The notes beneath the pieces are model-generated. The model had not been told where the DNA came from, made no database searches, and saw only the letters and a program-made list of their open reading frames with translations. From assembly GCA_963712905.1 (NCBI GenBank), contig CAVQJU010000008.1, forward strand, positions 434,001 through 498,000: a DNA stretch of 64,000 nt. The letters run 5' to 3'. A program made the position numbers and the translations under genes. Below are positions 18,889-26,619 of this stretch, one piece after another (within the stretch, counting starts at the first letter, position 1; each line of letters opens with the position of its first letter). Source of the stretch: CAVQJU01 sp963712905 (lineage in GTDB: Bacteria > Acidobacteriota > Vicinamibacteria > Vicinamibacterales > CAVVIG01).

Positions 18889-19251
18889 CTATCGCGCGGC
18901 CAGCAGCCCAAGCCGACCGGCGGCGAGTGCAAGGGGACGGTCCATGGTCCAGACGCGAGTGTGGGCGAGGAGTGCAGACGACAGGACATGGACATCCACC
19001 CACCCAAGTCCCGTCCCCATGAGTCGGTGATGGTCGATGAACGTCAGCAGGTGATCGGTGTCGGCCAGGGGCGCGTCGGGCAGCGCGCGCAGCAGGGCCA
19101 GCGTTTCCGACCGCCTTTTCAGGTTCCCGCACGCCAGTTCGCCGATGACGAACGGGTGGCAGAGCACCTCGCCGTCGACCAGCAGTGCTTCAAGGCGCCG
19201 GTTGCCCCGGCGGAAATGATCTACCCACACAGACGTGTCGACGAGCGTCAT
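18889..19251 (-). CDS. vapC: VapC-type PIN-domain ribonuclease toxin
   Basis: 120 residues beginning TLVDTSVWVDHFRRG, with the first PIN aspartate, and later GELACGN, then GLGWVDVHVLSSALL and TMDRPLALAAGRL with further conserved acidic residues. VapC toxins cleave specific RNAs (often tRNA) using Mg2+. Its ATG overlaps the VapB stop by four bases (ATGA), so the two are translated together. The gene ends 3 bases from the convergent ECF sigma gene. The full catalytic set (D, E, D, D) is present. Confidence 0.85.
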   Translation of the reverse strand: MTLVDTSVWVDHFRRGNRRLEALLVDGEVLCHPFVIGELACGNLKRRSETLALLRALPDAPLADTDHLLTFIDHHRLMGTGLGWVDVHVLSSALLAHTRVWTMDRPLALAAGRLGLLAAR

Positions 19252-19469
19252 GCACGCGCCCGCGCCGCTCGAACTTGACGACTCGACCGGCGTCGGCGAG
19301 GAGCCTTCAGCGTCTTCTGCGAGCCGCCAAGCGCCGCGAGCCGGCGAGCGCTCTCACGCGCGATTAGCGCTTCCAGGCCGCGGTGCACGACGGCCGTCTT
19401 TTCCACGAGGCCGCTGAGGCGTGTAGCTTCAGCCATCAACCCGTCATCGATGTTGAGCGTCGTTCTCAT
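19248..19469 (-). CDS. vapB: VapB-family antitoxin
   Basis: 73 residues from the ATG at 19467-19469. RTTLNIDDGLMAEATRLSG is the ribbon-helix-helix start typical of this VapB family, followed by VEKTAVVHRGLEALI. The C-terminus is arginine-rich (KAPRRRRSSRQVRAARARA), as expected for the segment that wraps the PIN toxin. Earlier in-frame ATGs at 19475 and 19508 exist but add atypical residues. An inverted repeat overlaps the start and probably binds the VapBC complex. Confidence 0.8.
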   Translation of the reverse strand: MRTTLNIDDGLMAEATRLSGLVEKTAVVHRGLEALIARESARRLAALGGSQKTLKAPRRRRSSRQVRAARARA

Positions 19470-19497
19470 ATGCATCAGTATGCCTGTTCGATGCATA
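19469..19497. promoter_or_regulatory. Probable VapBC operator (inverted repeat)
   Basis: TATGCATC at 19469-19476 and GATGCATA at 19490-19497 form a perfect 8-base inverted repeat with a 13-base spacer, touching the vapB start codon. A further TGCATC half-site lies at about 19509-19514. Ribbon-helix-helix antitoxins bind such spaced palindromes to repress their own operon. Confidence 0.55.
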
Positions 19498-19514
19498 CGC
19501 GTCAACAATGCATC

Positions 19515-19537
19515 GCAGGCCTGAAGGCCTGCACTAC
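19515..19537. repeat. REP-like palindrome with GTAG foot, copy 2
   Basis: GCAGGCCT-GA-AGGCCTGC followed by ACTAC. Read on the minus strand it begins GTAGTGCAGGCCTTCAGGCC, the same unit as at 22675-22694. The CTAC foot contains the stop codon of the GlpD-like gene. Confidence 0.6.
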
Positions 19538-20937
19538 ACCTGGGAATAGAAACGGCGGACGCCGGCGATCTCCTGCTGCATGCGCTCGGGCGACCACCCG
19601 AGCTCGGCGCCGACGGTCGCCGCTGCTTGCGTCAGCTCCGCCTCGTCGGGACAGCCGAGCGCGCCCATGGGCGTCCGCCTGATCACCGCATCGGCGAGTG
19701 TCACGACCATCTCGTCCCGGACGGCCTCGCGGAGCTCGACTGAGGCCTTGAAGGGCAGCGGCGTCGCCGCCGTCCGGCACGGCACAACGTCACGGCCGAG
19801 CTTCTTCAACACGAGATCGGTGACGCGCTCCGCCACGGCCCTCGCCGTCGTGTACTTCGTGCCGGCGACGGTAATCAGGCCGTCGGTCCGATCGTCGATG
19901 CGCTCCTGGCGCGGCACCAGGCCGCGATGCACGAGTGTGACGCCGGCGCGCGTCAACTCCCCCGACGGGAAGGCCTGGTTGATTTCGTCGATGAACGCTG
20001 CGATGTCCGCCTCGGTAACGGCCGCGTCGGTTTCCCGCGCGTCCGACTCCCACGTTCCGAACAGGACGCGGTTTCTCCACGGTACCTGGAACAGATTGCG
20101 TCCTGATCTCGACCGCGCGCCGAGCGCGACGTAGCCGGCCTCGCGGCGCGTCACGAGGTTCATCGCCTTCATCAGGGGAATCGCATCGCCTCCGGTCGCA
20201 CCCGTCCAGCCGTTGACGCCTGCGCCCGCCGCGTTGACCGTGACCCGCGCTGCGATGTCGAGCGCTCCGCCGCTCGGTCCATCGGTCGCCCGGACGCCGG
20301 TCACGCGGGCGCCGTCCCGCCGCGGCGCCGTGGCCGCCACGTAGTTGACCAGCACCGCGCCATGAGCTACCGCGGCGAGCCCGAAGCTCAGCGTCAGGCG
20401 ATCGGATTCCGTGCTGACGTAGTCGTGCCACATCGCCGCGCCGGTCAGGCCTGGCGTGTCGAGGTTCGGAAACCGCCGGACCGTCTCCGCGCGCGACAGG
20501 ACCGTGCCGGCCGGAACCTTGAGCGCCGCCGGCACACCTTGGTTCCGGTCGAACGCGACGAGGCGATCGAGGGCGAAGCCGGCCCGCATCGCCGCGGCGC
20601 CCCGGGTCAGCGAGCGCGTGAGAGGCAGAACGAACGGCTGCAGACGGATGGCGGCGGGTGCGATTCGAGCAAACGTGCGCCGTTCGCGCACGGACTCGCG
20701 GGCCCGCCCGATGTCGAGCGTCTGAAGATACCGGAGTCCTCCGTGAAGCGTCCGGAGGTGGTTGAACGAGGCGCCGCTCCCGAAGTCGCCGCGGTCGATG
20801 AGCGCGACCGACAGCCCACGCTGCGCGCAGTCGTACGCGATGGTCAGGCCGTAGACGCCGCCGCCGACCACGAGCACGTCGAAGGTGCGAGCTGTGAGCA
20901 GGCCGAGGCCGGCCTGCCGAGTCATCGTCTCAGCCAC
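19534..20937 (-). CDS. FAD-dependent glycerol-3-phosphate dehydrogenase-like oxidoreductase
   Basis: 467 residues starting at GTG 20937 (or ATG 20925). VLVVGGGVYGLTIAYDCAQR is the FAD GxGxxG motif. GSGASFNHLRTLHGGLRYLQ matches the GlpD/GlpA segment after it, and PLMKAMNLVTRR and TVAGTKYTTARAVAERV match the substrate-domain signatures. The family oxidises sn-glycerol 3-phosphate to dihydroxyacetone phosphate at the membrane and passes electrons to quinone. It is shorter than typical GlpD, with a reduced C-terminal cap. It diverges from the methyltransferase at 20961 with a 23-base gap. Its stop is formed by a REP-like element. Confidence 0.8.
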   Translation of the reverse strand: MAETMTRQAGLGLLTARTFDVLVVGGGVYGLTIAYDCAQRGLSVALIDRGDFGSGASFNHLRTLHGGLRYLQTLDIGRARESVRERRTFARIAPAAIRLQPFVLPLTRSLTRGAAAMRAGFALDRLVAFDRNQGVPAALKVPAGTVLSRAETVRRFPNLDTPGLTGAAMWHDYVSTESDRLTLSFGLAAVAHGAVLVNYVAATAPRRDGARVTGVRATDGPSGGALDIAARVTVNAAGAGVNGWTGATGGDAIPLMKAMNLVTRREAGYVALGARSRSGRNLFQVPWRNRVLFGTWESDARETDAAVTEADIAAFIDEINQAFPSGELTRAGVTLVHRGLVPRQERIDDRTDGLITVAGTKYTTARAVAERVTDLVLKKLGRDVVPCRTAATPLPFKASVELREAVRDEMVVTLADAVIRRTPMGALGCPDEAELTQAAATVGAELGWSPERMQQEIAGVRRFYSQV

Positions 20938-20943
20938 CCGCGA

Positions 20944-20949
20944 TAGTAT
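20944..20949 (+). promoter_or_regulatory. TAGTAT -10-like box, methyltransferase gene
   Basis: TAGTAT ends 11 bases before the GTG at 20961, in the 23-base gap between divergent genes. This again suggests a very short leader. Confidence 0.35.
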
Positions 20950-20960
20950 AGTGGCCTCCG

Positions 20961-21738
20961 GTGGCCCTCACACAGCACATCCCGACGATCGATCGCGTCC
21001 GCGAGTACCTGGAACCAGCACATCCACGACCTCGAGATCACGACGCATCCGGTCGGCTCGCGCGGATTCTTCGACGACCTCGACCAGTACCATTTCGAGA
21101 AACTGCATCACCTGCTGCGCCTGGTGAACTTCGACGGCTATCGCGGACGCCGGGTGCTCGAGGTGGGTTGCGGCGCCGGCGTGGACCTGGCGCGCTTCGC
21201 GAAAGGAGGCGCCAGCGTCGTCGGCGTCGATCTCTCCTCGTCGGCCATCGACCTGGCGCGCGCCAATTTCAAACAGCAGGGGCTGACGGGGGACTTTCGC
21301 GTCGCCGACGGCGAAGCCCTGCCGTTTGAAGACAATTCGTTCGATCTCGTGTTCGCCCACGGCGTCGTTCAGTACACGGCCGACCCGAAGCGGCTGGTCG
21401 AGGAGTGCCGGCGCGTGCTGAAACCCGGCGGCGAAGCAGTCTTCCAGGTCTACAACCGCGTGTCGTGGCTGAACGCGCTCTCCAAGGTCATGAAGGTCGG
21501 CCTCGAGCATGACGATGCGCCGGTGCTGCTGAAATTCAGCATCGGCGAGTTCAAGGCACTCGTGTCCGGGTTTCGCGAGGTCCGCATCGTGCCGGAGCGG
21601 TTTCCGGTGCGGTCCCGGCTGCACGGCGGGTGGAAGGGCGCCGTCTACAACGGCGTGTTCGTCGGGACGTTCAACGCGCTGCCGAAGTCGCTCGTGCAGC
21701 GCTTCGGCTGGCACCTGCTGGCCTTCTGCCGCAAGTGA
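20961..21738 (+). CDS. Class I SAM-dependent methyltransferase, one frame change
   Basis: GTG 20961 opens the reading (ALTQHIPTIDRVREY). At 21006-21009 the sequence AGTACCTGG must lose one C to continue as WNQHIHDLEITTHPVGSRGF and then VLEVGCGAGVDLARFAKGGA, motif I of the Rossmann methyltransferases. VVGVDLSSSAI and FDLVFAHGVVQYTADP follow. About 258 residues in total. The coherent N-terminal part on both sides makes a base-insertion error likely. The substrate is unknown; the pre-motif region resembles ubiquinone/sugar-type methyltransferases. Confidence 0.75.
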
Positions 21739-21751
21739 CTGGTAATCGGCG

Positions 21752-22543
21752 ATGATTCGATTCGCGAAGGCTCACGCGTACGGCAACGACTTCGTTTACG
21801 TCGAGCAGGCCGCGGTGGCCGGCGTCGACCTGCCGGCGCTCACGCGCCGCATCTGCGACCGCAACGCGGGAGTCGGGGCCGACGGCTTGATCGTGTTCGA
21901 ACGCACCGGGCAGGGCGCAAGAATGCGCCTGTTCAACGCTGACGGCGGCCGCGCGGAAGTGTCGGGAAACGGCGTGCGCGCGCTCGCCGCGCTGCTGCTG
22001 CAGGCCAGCGAACCGGTCAACGGCAGCGTGACGATCGAGACCGAAGGCGGCGTCAAGCAAGCGGTTCGACTCGAGCGGACCGGGAGCCGGCAGACCTTCC
22101 GGACGGAAATGGGCCTGCCGTCCGATCTGCGGCAGGTACGGCTGGAAACGGCCGGCGAAACCGTGGACGCCGTGGTCCTGAACTTCGGCAACCCGCAGTG
22201 CATCCTCCTCGGCCCGCTGCCGGACGAAGACCGTTTTCGGCGGGTGGGGAGCGCGCTCGAACGGCACGCGCTGTTTCCCGACCGGACCAACGTCGAGTTC
22301 GCCGTCGTGGAACGGCCGGACCTGGTCAGGATTCTCATCTGGGAGCGGGGCGTCGGTCCGACGATGTCGTCGGGCACCGGGTCGTGTGCCTCGCTTGTCG
22401 CGGCCGCGGCCTTTGGCGGTGCCGCCCGCGACGCCACCGTCGTCGCTCCCGGCGGTCCTCAGCGCGTCGAGTGGCGTGACGAGGCCGTCTACCTGACCGG
22501 ATGGGCCGAGGTGATCTGCGAAGGGGAGTGGCTCCTCGACTGA
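21752..22543 (+). CDS. dapF: Diaminopimelate epimerase family protein with both catalytic cysteines replaced by serine
   Basis: 263 residues with the two-lobed epimerase fold signatures: KAHAYGNDFVYVE at the start, DRNAGVGADGLIVFE, FNADGGRAEVSGNGVRA and ERGVGPTMSSGTGSCASLVA. In characterised DapF the two-base mechanism uses a cysteine in 'xCGNGxR' and another in 'xCGSG'. Here those positions are Ser71 and Ser207. C212 is present but is not the catalytic position. It may be a serine-using lineage variant, an inactive enzyme, or a related isomerase with another substrate. No other lysine genes are nearby. Confidence 0.75.
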   Translation: MIRFAKAHAYGNDFVYVEQAAVAGVDLPALTRRICDRNAGVGADGLIVFERTGQGARMRLFNADGGRAEVSGNGVRALAALLLQASEPVNGSVTIETEGGVKQAVRLERTGSRQTFRTEMGLPSDLRQVRLETAGETVDAVVLNFGNPQCILLGPLPDEDRFRRVGSALERHALFPDRTNVEFAVVERPDLVRILIWERGVGPTMSSGTGSCASLVAAAAFGGAARDATVVAPGGPQRVEWRDEAVYLTGWAEVICEGEWLLD

Positions 22544-22672
22544 GTTGGCACTTTCTTCCGGCCACCATCGCCTGACCGCGTCACTTTTCGCCCACCGCGG
22601 CATCTCCCTCCGCCCAATTCGCTCGAAACACCCACACCGCGGCTGCGGCGCTTCTTGCACATGTCTGACGCC

Positions 22673-22701
22673 GTGTAGTGCAGGCCTTCAGGCCCGCCTA
22701 C
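22673..22701. repeat. REP-like palindrome with GTAG foot, copy 3
   Basis: GTGTAGTGCAGGCCTTCAGG followed by CCCGCCTAC. It is almost the reverse complement of copy 2 and lies 12 bases before the radC ATG. Confidence 0.55.
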
Positions 22702-22712
22702 CGTGTAGTACG

Positions 22713-23381
22713 ATGAAGGAACTTGCGCTCAACGATCGTCCCAGGGAAAAGCTCCTGGCGCACGGCGCCGCGGCGCTGGGCGACAACGAATTGGTAGCCC
22801 TCGTGCTGGGAAGCGGACACCGGCAGCTCGACGCTCTCGCGGTCGCCAATGAACTGCTGGCCGCCCGCGACGGCGTGCACGGGCTGTCACGATCAAGCGC
22901 CGCGGATCTGGCGCGCGTATCGGGAATCGGCCCGGCCAGGGCCGCGCAGCTGCTGGCGGCGGTCGAACTGGGCCGGCGGACGCTGACGCACGCACCGCGA
23001 ACGCGAGTGCAGCTGCTGACACCGCGCGACACGGTGGCGTATCTGATGCCGGCCTTTGGCGGCAGGCCGGTCGAACAGTTCGGGCTCGTCCTGCTCGACA
23101 CGAAATACCGCGTGCTGAGGACCACGGTCCTGGCCATCGGCACGCTGAACACAACGGTGGTGCAGCCGCGCGACGTGTTCCGCGAGGCGGCGCTCGGATC
23201 GGCGGCCGCGGTCGTCGCCTTCCACAATCATCCCTCCGGCGATCCCAGCCCGAGCCCAGACGATGTGGAGCTGACGGGGCGGCTGGCGGCGGCAGGTGTG
23301 CTGATGGGAATCGACCTGGTGGATCACGTCATCCTGGGCGACGCGCGGTACTGTAGCTTCAAGGAGATGGGACGGTTGTGA
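22713..23381 (+). CDS. radC: RadC-like JAB/MPN domain protein
   Basis: 222 residues from ATG 22713. The N-terminal half has a helix-hairpin-helix region (LARVSGIGPARAAQLLAAVE). The C-terminal half is a JAMM domain with HNHPSGDPSPSPDD carrying the H-x-H...S...D zinc ligands. Family members were once linked to DNA repair, but the biochemical role is unsettled. An open frame extends upstream through the REP-like element, but the conserved protein begins at the chosen ATG (KELALNDRPREKLLAHG). Its stop overlaps the larC start by four bases (GTGA), opening a long overlapped operon. Confidence 0.85.
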   Translation: MKELALNDRPREKLLAHGAAALGDNELVALVLGSGHRQLDALAVANELLAARDGVHGLSRSSAADLARVSGIGPARAAQLLAAVELGRRTLTHAPRTRVQLLTPRDTVAYLMPAFGGRPVEQFGLVLLDTKYRVLRTTVLAIGTLNTTVVQPRDVFREAALGSAAAVVAFHNHPSGDPSPSPDDVELTGRLAAAGVLMGIDLVDHVILGDARYCSFKEMGRL

Positions 23382-24613
23382 GCCGGCTGCTGTATTTCGA
23401 CTGCTTTTCGGGCATCTCGGGCGACATGGTGCTGGGCGCGCTGCTCGACGCCGGCCTGCCGTTCGAGGAACTGAAAGGCGCGCTCGGCACGCTCGCCGTC
23501 TCGGGATATCACGTCCACGCGGCCCGCGTGCTGCGCGCCGGCGTCTCCGCCACGAAGTTCACGGTTCACGACCACGATCACGGCCACGACCTTCACCAGC
23601 ACGACGACCACTCGCACGCCCACGCCCACGCGCACGCACACTCGCACCGGAGCCTGCCCGAGATCTTCGCGCTGATCGACAAGTCGGCGCTGTCTGCGCC
23701 AGGCCGGGATCGCGCGAAGGCCCTCTTTCAACGCCTGGCGGAAGCCGAAGCGGCCGTTCATCAGATGCCGGTCGAAAAAGTCCACCTGCACGAAGTCGGC
23801 GCCGTGGACTCCATCATCGACATTGTCGGGGCCGTGTTCGCCCTCGAGTGGTTCGGCGCGGATCGGATCGTGGCGTCGCCGCTCAACGTGGGCGGCGGGA
23901 TGGTGCAGTCCGCGCACGGCCTGTTCCCCGTGCCGGCGCCGGCCACGGTCAAGCTGCTCGGCGCGGCGCCCGTTTACAGCGGCGACATCCAGAAAGAGCT
24001 CGTGACGCCGACAGGCGCGCTGATCGTGTCCTCCTACGCCTCGGAGTTCGGTCCGCTGCCGGCGATGACCGTCGAGCACGTCGGCTACGGCGCCGGGAAC
24101 CTCGACTTCGCATCGACACCGAACGTCCTGCGCGTGTTCGTCGGCCGTCCGACGGCCGCCGCGCGGCCCGGGACCGAGCGCGTCGTCGTCATCGAGTGCG
24201 AGATCGACGACATGAACCCCCAGTTGTTCGGCGTCGCGATGGATCGGCTGTATGCGGCGGGCGCGCTCGAGGTGTTTTACGTCGCCGCGCAGATGAAGAA
24301 GAACCGCCCGGGCACGCTGCTGACGGTCGTCGCGCCGCCCGACCACCGCGAGCGGCTGTCCGCGATCATCTTCAGCGAGACCACCACCATCGGCCTGCGA
24401 TACTCGGAAGTCGACCGCGAGTGCCTGCAGCGCGAGCTGGTCAGGGTGGACACACCAGTCGGACCCGTCAGGGTCAAGCTCGCATGGCGGGACGGCCGCC
24501 TGGTCAACGCCGTCCCCGAGTTCGAGGACTGCGCGGCCCTGGCCGCAGCGAAGAACCTTTCCGTCAAGGAAGTCCAGGCCCTGGCGGTGAAAGCCTTCGA
24601 GCGTCCATCGTGA
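23378..24613 (+). CDS. larC: LarC, nickel-pincer cofactor nickel insertion protein
   Basis: 411 residues from GTG 23378. SRLLYFDCFSGISGDMVLGA is the LarC opening motif, a His/Asp-rich metal-binding stretch (about residues 64-88, HDHDHGHDLHQHDDHSHAH) follows, and then HLHEVGAVDSIIDIVG, PLNVGGGMVQSAHG and ETTTIGLRY. LarC inserts nickel into pyridinium-3,5-bisthiocarboxylate mononucleotide to finish the cofactor of lactate racemase-type enzymes. Some bacteria encode it in two frames; here it is one continuous frame. LarB, LarE and LarA are not in the window. Confidence 0.9.
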   Translation: MSRLLYFDCFSGISGDMVLGALLDAGLPFEELKGALGTLAVSGYHVHAARVLRAGVSATKFTVHDHDHGHDLHQHDDHSHAHAHAHAHSHRSLPEIFALIDKSALSAPGRDRAKALFQRLAEAEAAVHQMPVEKVHLHEVGAVDSIIDIVGAVFALEWFGADRIVASPLNVGGGMVQSAHGLFPVPAPATVKLLGAAPVYSGDIQKELVTPTGALIVSSYASEFGPLPAMTVEHVGYGAGNLDFASTPNVLRVFVGRPTAAARPGTERVVVIECEIDDMNPQLFGVAMDRLYAAGALEVFYVAAQMKKNRPGTLLTVVAPPDHRERLSAIIFSETTTIGLRYSEVDRECLQRELVRVDTPVGPVRVKLAWRDGRLVNAVPEFEDCAALAAAKNLSVKEVQALAVKAFERPS

Positions 24614-26619
24614 GCCGCTTCTACATCACCACGCCCATCTACTACATCAACGCGGAGCCGCATCTCGGCCACGCATATTCGACCATGGTGGCGGATGCCG
24701 CCGCACGCGCGCACCGGCTGATGGGCGACGACGTCTTCTTCCTGACCGGCACGGACGAACACGGACAGAAGGTTGAACGCGCGGCGAAAAAGGCCGGCGT
24801 GCCCACGCCGGCCTTCGCCGACGTCACGTCGCAGAAGTTCCGCGATCTGTCGCCGCTGCTGAACATCTCGAACGACGATTTCATCAGGACGACGGAGCCG
24901 CGGCATTTTCGGGCGGCGCAGGAGCTCTGGCGCCGGGTGAAGGAGCGCGGGTTCATCTACAAGGGATCGTACGAAGGCTGGTACTGCACGGTCGACGAGG
25001 TCTTCGTCCCCGACACGCAGCTCGTCGGGGGCAAGTGTCCCACCTGCGGCAGCGCCGTGGAGCGGCTGGAAGAGGAAAGCTACTTCTTCAAGCTGTCGGC
25101 GTTTCAGGATCGCCTGCGCGACTACTACGCGCAGCATCCGGATTTCGTGACGCCGCCGGGCCGCAGGAACGAGATCGTGTCGTTCATCGAGGGCGGCCTG
25201 TCGGATCTCAGCGTCAGCCGGACGTCCTTCACCTGGGGCATTCCCGTGCCGGACGATCCCGCGCACGTCATGTACGTCTGGTTCGACGCGCTCACCAACT
25301 ACATGACGGCGGTCGGCTTCGGGACGTCGTCCACAGGCACGTTCGAACGCTACTGGCCCGCCGACGTGCATCTCATCGGCAAGGAAATCGTCCGCCAGCA
25401 CGGCATCTACTGGCCGGCGTTCCTGATGGCCGCCGGCCTCGACGTCCCGCGGAGGCTCGTGAGCCACGGGTGGTGGCTCATGGACGGCGCGAAGATGTCC
25501 AAGTCGCTCGGCAACGTCGTCCGGCCCGCGGACTACATCCGCCTGTTTGGCGTCGACGGGCTCCGATACTTTGTGATGCGCGAGATGGTGTTCGGCCAGG
25601 ACGCCGATTTCACCGACGAGACGATCCTGGGCCGGTACAACGCCGACCTGGCCAACGATCTGGGCAACCTCGTCAGCCGCGCGACGACGATGGTCCACCG
25701 GTACTGCGCCGGCGTCGTCCCGAAGCCGGAAGCGGCCATGCTCGCGCGCGAGCCGGAAGCGGCGCTGCGTTCGGCGCTCGACGCTCTTGTCAGCCGCGTC
25801 CGGACCTGCGTCGAATCGTTCCAGTTCAGCCAGGCGCTGCGCGAGACATGGGACGTGATCGGCGCGACGAACCGGTATATCGTGACGCGCGAGCCGTGGG
25901 CGCTCGCAAAGGACGCCGCCAGGCGCGCCGAGCTCGATACGGCGTTGTACGTCGCCGCCGACGCCGTGCGCATTGTCGCAGAACTATTACGCCCGTTCAT
26001 GCCTGGCACGGGCGAACGCATGCTGGAGATGGTGGGCGTCGCACCGTCTCCGCAATCATGGGTCGGCCTCCGGAGCGGCACGCTCGCGCCGGGCAGCCGC
26101 CTCGGAACCACGCAGGCCTTGTTTCCACGCATCGAACGCTCCGTGGAGGAGTTGAGAACCATGTCATCCGACCCGTCGCAGCCAGCACCGCCGCCTCAGT
26201 CCCCGGCCCCAGTCGCACCAGCAGCAGCGCCCGCGCCCGCGCCCGCCGCGGCCCCTGCTGCCGCGCCCGCGCCGGCCACGCCCGCCGACGCCTCGCGCAT
26301 CGGTATCGACGACTTCATGAAGGTCGAGCTTCGCGTCGCGAAAGTGCTCGCGGCCGAGCGCGTGCCGAAGTCGAACAAGCTCCTGAAGCTGCACGTGGAT
26401 GTCGGCACCGAACAGCGAACGCTGGTGGCCGGCATCGCCGAGGCCTACGAGCCGGAAGCCATGGTCGGCCGCACGGTGGTGATGGTGTTCAACCTGAAGC
26501 CGGCGAAGCTCATGGGCATCGAGTCGAACGGCATGGTGCTCGCGGCCAGCCCGGACGGTGGGAAGCCCACGCTGGTCAGCTTCGAGGAGCCGCCGCCGCC
26601 GGGAACGAGGGTCCGGTAG
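24610..26619 (+). CDS. metG: Methionyl-tRNA synthetase with C-terminal tRNA-binding domain
   Basis: 669 residues from GTG 24610 (overlapping the larC stop). PHLGHAYS is the HIGH motif, KCPTCGS a zinc-knuckle CxxC, and KMSKSLGN the KMSKS loop. HLIGKEIVRQHGIYWPAFLM is a family signature. An Ala/Pro-rich linker at about residues 518-557 joins the synthetase to a Trbp111-type OB domain (DFMKVELRVAKVLAAE, NLKPAKLMGIESNGMVLAA). It charges initiator and elongator tRNA-Met. An ATG opens the linker (26161) after a GGAGG at about 26144, so a free OB domain could in principle be made. Confidence 0.95.
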   Translation: MSRFYITTPIYYINAEPHLGHAYSTMVADAAARAHRLMGDDVFFLTGTDEHGQKVERAAKKAGVPTPAFADVTSQKFRDLSPLLNISNDDFIRTTEPRHFRAAQELWRRVKERGFIYKGSYEGWYCTVDEVFVPDTQLVGGKCPTCGSAVERLEEESYFFKLSAFQDRLRDYYAQHPDFVTPPGRRNEIVSFIEGGLSDLSVSRTSFTWGIPVPDDPAHVMYVWFDALTNYMTAVGFGTSSTGTFERYWPADVHLIGKEIVRQHGIYWPAFLMAAGLDVPRRLVSHGWWLMDGAKMSKSLGNVVRPADYIRLFGVDGLRYFVMREMVFGQDADFTDETILGRYNADLANDLGNLVSRATTMVHRYCAGVVPKPEAAMLAREPEAALRSALDALVSRVRTCVESFQFSQALRETWDVIGATNRYIVTREPWALAKDAARRAELDTALYVAADAVRIVAELLRPFMPGTGERMLEMVGVAPSPQSWVGLRSGTLAPGSRLGTTQALFPRIERSVEELRTMSSDPSQPAPPPQSPAPVAPAAAPAPAPAAAPAAAPAPATPADASRIGIDDFMKVELRVAKVLAAERVPKSNKLLKLHVDVGTEQRTLVAGIAEAYEPEAMVGRTVVMVFNLKPAKLMGIESNGMVLAASPDGGKPTLVSFEEPPPPGTRVR

